Assembly: GCA_964608055.1 (NCBI GenBank)
Contig: CAZSMJ010000022.1
Span: forward strand, 1-22,753
Direction of reading: 5' to 3'
DNA: 22,753 nt
Origin: JALYNX01 sp964608055
GTDB lineage: Bacteria > Actinomycetota > Acidimicrobiia > Spongiisociales > ZC4RG35
The notes beneath the pieces were generated by a model. That model did no database searches and was not told the DNA's origin. It saw only the letters and a program-made list of their open reading frames with translations. Positions 20,164 through 22,753 of the stretch are shown piece after piece; the first letter of the stretch is position 1; each line of letters begins with the position of its first letter. The position numbers and the translations under genes were made by a program.

Positions 20164-21474
20164 GTGGGATTCGTCGGCACAGTCGCCCGTCTCGCCACCG
20201 AGACGCCGGCTGACAGAAATCGTGTCGTGGACGCGTTGCGCGCGGGGTCGATCCTCGTAGTCGTGTTCGGTCACTGGCTGATGGCGGCGATCACGGTCGA
20301 CGAGGGCGGGCTGGTTCCGAATCACCTTCTCGAACTGGCCCCGGCGACCCATCCACTCACCTGGATCTTGCAGGTCATGCCGATCTTCTTTTTCGTTGGC
20401 GGATACTCGAATGCCCTTTCGTGGCGGTCGGCACGCCGCCGGGGTGTCGGCTACGGCGGTTGGCTTCGCTCCCGGCTCCGCCGCCTGGCAATCCCGGTGA
20501 TCCCGGTTCTGCTCTTCTGGACGGCGTTCGGATGGCTGGCACTCCGGGTCGGGCTCGACTGGGAGGTGCTACAGCTCGCGTCTCAGGTTGCGCTGGTGCC
20601 CACCTGGTTCCTCGCCGCATACGTCGTGATAGTCACGATCGCCCCTCCGCTGCTCGCCCTATGGGACCGGATCGGACTCTGGTCCATCATCGCCGGGTTG
20701 GCTCTGGCCGGGCTTTGTGACCTCTTGTCGATCGCGGCAGGACTGATCCCGTTGGGGTTCCTCAACTACGTCTTTGTATGGGGAACGGTCCACCAACTCG
20801 GCTACGCCTGGCTCGACGCCAAGCTCGATGGGATGCCGAAGAGGATCGGGCTGATGCTGCTGGGGTTCCTGGCAACCCTTTCCTTGGTTTGGGCGGGGCC
20901 TTACCCGGTCGCGATGGTCGGCCTCGACACCGCCGAGGTCACCAACAGCTATCCACCACGGGTCACACTCGCCTTTCTCGGGATATTCCAGGTGGGGCTG
21001 GTCCTCGTCCTCGAAGGGCCCTTGCGACGCTGGTTGGAGCGACCGCGTGCCTGGCAATTCGTGGTCGGGGTCAACCTCCAGATCATGACCCTGTACCTGT
21101 GGCATCTGACAGGCATGGTGCTGGTCATCGGGATCTCGCTGGCCCTCGGTGGGTTTGGCCTTGGCATCGAGCCGTTGTCGACTGCCTGGTGGTTGACCCG
21201 TCCGATGTGGTTTGCGGTGCTGGGGGTGGTCACCATCGGGCTCATTGCTGTCTTCGGTAAATTCGAGCGACCCGCACCTGATCCACGGCCTTCTCCGCCG
21301 GCATGGCAGCCGATCCTCGCTGTGATTTCGATCTGCGCCGGGCTGGGCCTGCTGGCGGCAATCGGGATCGCCGATGAGGCTGGGTTGAACGGGTTGGTCC
21401 TGTCCCTACCGGTGATCGGTGTCCTCCTCGGCGGGGTGGTGAGACTGCCGGGGAAGACCGTTACCGCAGGCTGA
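20164..21474 (+). CDS. Membrane acyltransferase, acyltransferase_3 (OafA-like) family
   Basis: This 436-residue protein has about ten membrane helices. The N-terminus carries the family motif: RNRVVDALRAGSILVVVFGH, with His37 as the likely catalytic histidine, and then MPIFFFVGGYSNALSW. Family knowledge: members move acyl groups onto cell-surface sugars, lipids or antibiotics. The acceptor is unknown and no glycosyltransferase genes are nearby. The start is GTG at 20164 with GGTGGA just upstream as a possible ribosome binding site. It is divergent from the VUT gene (66 bp apart). Its TGA is directly joined to the stop of the VanY-like gene (TGATCA). Confidence 0.92.
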   Translation: MGFVGTVARLATETPADRNRVVDALRAGSILVVVFGHWLMAAITVDEGGLVPNHLLELAPATHPLTWILQVMPIFFFVGGYSNALSWRSARRRGVGYGGWLRSRLRRLAIPVIPVLLFWTAFGWLALRVGLDWEVLQLASQVALVPTWFLAAYVVIVTIAPPLLALWDRIGLWSIIAGLALAGLCDLLSIAAGLIPLGFLNYVFVWGTVHQLGYAWLDAKLDGMPKRIGLMLLGFLATLSLVWAGPYPVAMVGLDTAEVTNSYPPRVTLAFLGIFQVGLVLVLEGPLRRWLERPRAWQFVVGVNLQIMTLYLWHLTGMVLVIGISLALGGFGLGIEPLSTAWWLTRPMWFAVLGVVTIGLIAVFGKFERPAPDPRPSPPAWQPILAVISICAGLGLLAAIGIADEAGLNGLVLSLPVIGVLLGGVVRLPGKTVTAG

Positions 21475-22167
21475 TCACTGCACGATCTGGATGAGTTCCT
21501 CGTTGAACTCGTAGTAACCGACCAAGGTGGGATCAGTGACGCCGGCCCATTCCCAATGCCAGGGCTCACGGGTGTCCATGTCACACCATGCCCATCTCGG
21601 ATGAACCCAACCAAACCGGTAAGCGTTTCCTTGAAGCCAGCGCAGAGCGCGGTCATTACAGCCGAGCACCCCGGAGCCGTCTCCGAAGTCAACAGCGCGA
21701 CCCCATCCATGGTTGGAGTGGCCGGGGCGCGCCGTGGGCGGGCCGGTGCAAACCCGGACCGACTTGGTGCCGGCTTGCGCCGTCTCCCCCGTCATCGGGT
21801 CGACGGCATAGATCTCAACCTCGCTCACCGGGCAGCGCCTGTCGTAAGCCGCTCTCTGATTGCCGAAGGAGCGATAACAGTCGACCGGGCGCAGCCGAAT
21901 CCCATCCGCTTCGGCAGCTTCGAGCAGGAGCGCGTACATATAGGCAGCGTCGCGCTCGAGCGTGCAGCCCCGATAGGTCATGAGACGGGTGGTGTCCATG
22001 GCGCCGTTGACGTAGCCATCGACTTCGAGATCGAGGTGATAGGCCTCGTCGCCGGCAGGGACATACTCCGACAAGGAACCGGGGACCAACGCATTCGGGA
22101 CGTACTCGGGAGAGGCACCTGGGACCAGCGCGGCGAGGAGCGACAGTATTACGAAGGCTGTGGGCAT
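21475..22167 (-). CDS. Secreted VanY-like D-alanyl-D-alanine carboxypeptidase
   Basis: This 230-residue protein has a signal peptide (about 1-18). The LAS-type zinc peptidase core shows CYRSFGNQRAAY (97-108), the SxHxxGxAxD motif as SNHGWGRAVD (151-160) with His153 and Asp160, and EPWHWEW with His204. Six cysteines suggest disulphides outside the cell. Family knowledge: it trims the terminal D-Ala of peptidoglycan stem peptides. Residues 14-26 and 27-39 are a 13-residue tandem repeat just after the signal peptide. No vanS/vanR or vanA-type genes are near, so a housekeeping wall-remodelling role is more likely than glycopeptide resistance. It lies 59 bp after clpC. Confidence 0.92.
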   Translation of the reverse strand: MPTAFVILSLLAALVPGASPEYVPNALVPGSLSEYVPAGDEAYHLDLEVDGYVNGAMDTTRLMTYRGCTLERDAAYMYALLLEAAEADGIRLRPVDCYRSFGNQRAAYDRRCPVSEVEIYAVDPMTGETAQAGTKSVRVCTGPPTARPGHSNHGWGRAVDFGDGSGVLGCNDRALRWLQGNAYRFGWVHPRWAWCDMDTREPWHWEWAGVTDPTLVGYYEFNEELIQIVQ

Positions 22168-22226
22168 GACTATTGCGGGCTTCTAGCCCCAATAGGATCG
22201 GCCGTGGACGAGTGCCGCTTTAGCGG
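22168..22226. other. clpC to VanY-like gene spacer with two small hairpins
   Basis: A short hairpin (CCGC-TTTA-GCGG, 22215-22226) directly follows the clpC stop. A second one (22172-22193, arms of 8 bp with one bulged C around TTCTA) lies just before the VanY-like ATG. Neither is followed by a long T run on the minus strand. They may weakly terminate clpC. Confidence 0.4.
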
Positions 22227-22753
22227 TCAGTCCTGATCGGCCATCTCCACGGGTGGAGTGTTGGGAGCGGTCACGGCTTCGAATGCGAGCTCGTCGTTCA
22301 CCGTATCCAGGGAAACCATGATGGTCGTCCCGGCCTTGAACTCACCGAGCAGCACGCGTTCTGACAAGGGATCCTCGAGAAGCCTCTGGATCGCACGGCG
22401 CAGCGGTCGGGCTCCGAGCTCGGGGTCGTAGCCCCTGGAACCGAGGTACTCCTTGGCGTCGTCGGTGAGCACCAGATCGAGGTGCTGGCCCGTCAGCTGA
22501 TCAATGATCCGAAGCAACATGAGGTCGACGATCTGCTTGAGCTCTTCCATCGTCAGCTCGTGGAAGACGATGATCTCGTCGAGGCGGTTGATGAACTCAG
22601 GCCGGAAATGCTTCTTCAGCTCCTCGGTGACCCGTCCCTTCATGTACTCGTAGGAGATCTCCTCGTCCTCGACGTGGAAACCGACAGCCTTCTTGTGAAG
22701 GTCGCGTGTCCCCAGGTTGGAGGTCATGATGATCACGGTGTTCTTGAAGTCGA
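22227..22753 (-). CDS. clpC: ATP-dependent Clp protease ATP-binding subunit ClpC, C-terminal part only
   Basis: The last ~175 residues of an AAA+ unfoldase; the gene continues past the right edge. Visible parts are DFKNTVIIMTSNLGT (sensor 1 region of the second ATPase domain), HFRPEFINRLDEIIVFHEL (with the arginine finger) and the sensor-2 region RGYDPELGARPLRRAIQR. Family knowledge: ClpC feeds unfolded proteins to ClpP in the cytoplasm and is essential in many actinobacteria. The NLGTRDLHKKAVGF and YMKGRVTEELKKHFRPEF pattern favours ClpC over ClpB. The acidic tail ends MADQD. The internal ATG at 22736 is not the start; the frame is open to the window edge. Confidence 0.95.
   Translation of the reverse strand, partial: DFKNTVIIMTSNLGTRDLHKKAVGFHVEDEEISYEYMKGRVTEELKKHFRPEFINRLDEIIVFHELTMEELKQIVDLMLLRIIDQLTGQHLDLVLTDDAKEYLGSRGYDPELGARPLRRAIQRLLEDPLSERVLLGEFKAGTTIMVSLDTVNDELAFEAVTAPNTPPVEMADQD

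Noticed and set aside
21475..22167. Vancomycin resistance locus
   Set aside because: Only a VanY-like peptidase is present, without vanA/vanH/vanX or vanRS neighbours, so it is best seen as cell-wall remodelling.

Overview
This 22.75 kb window is a chromosomal piece of a high-GC actinobacterium. It looks like a draft scaffold, because a run of exactly 100 N sits at 1248-1347. Actinobacterial markers are a DUF3263 protein next to a VirR-like LytR_C protein, a CarD RNA polymerase-binding protein, DisA, ClpC, many GTG/TTG starts, and threonine-rich linkers after the membrane anchor of three envelope proteins. The linkers and gene content make me favour the Acidimicrobiia, but this is inference without a phylogeny. 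No insertion sequence, phage gene, CRISPR array or plasmid gene was seen. The window reads as ordinary core and transport chromosome.

Layout from left to right. (1) 1-2511, minus: a branched-chain amino acid ABC importer (livH, livM, start of livG). The assembly gap breaks livH and livM, and livH carries an unusual secreted-type N-terminal extension. (2) 2603-5487, minus: a compact envelope cluster of DUF3263, LytR_C (VirR-like), a membrane protein with a probable toast-rack domain, and an AI-2E/PerM-family transporter. (3) 5585-5657, minus: tRNA-Thr(UGU), followed by a gene-poor stretch with a 17-bp palindrome and one doubtful small ORF. (4) 6114-12018, minus: an information-processing and nucleotide-signalling block in the order small membrane ORF, radA, structured spacer, disA, carD, ispF, cysS, rlmB. 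Several junctions overlap. The block matches the M. tuberculosis neighbourhood, except that ispD is missing between carD and ispF.

(5) 12051-12995, plus: a double zinc-ribbon, single-pass protein with an extracellular beta-rich domain, divergent from the radA block across only 32 bp. (6) 12999-14258, minus: a cytochrome P450 whose 5' end is built from a heptanucleotide tandem repeat. (7) 14270-19389, minus: a complete BMP/PnrA-type nucleoside-like ABC importer (lipoprotein, double ATPase, two permeases). A strong terminator hairpin after the lipoprotein gene probably acts as an attenuator, and a perfect hairpin covers the last stop codon. (8) 19447-20097, minus: a VUT/YhhQ-type transporter. 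(9) 20164-21474, plus: a membrane acyltransferase whose stop codon abuts the stop of (10) a VanY-like secreted D,D-carboxypeptidase (21475-22167, minus). (11) 22227-22753, minus: the C-terminal end of ClpC.

I found no complete new defence or mobile system. The best leads are the three-way-junction-like structured spacer between radA and disA with its direct repeats, the unlisted 40-residue membrane ORF before radA, changed catalytic motifs in DisA, the LivH extension, the heptamer microsatellite at the P450 start, and the envelope cluster around the VirR-like protein.
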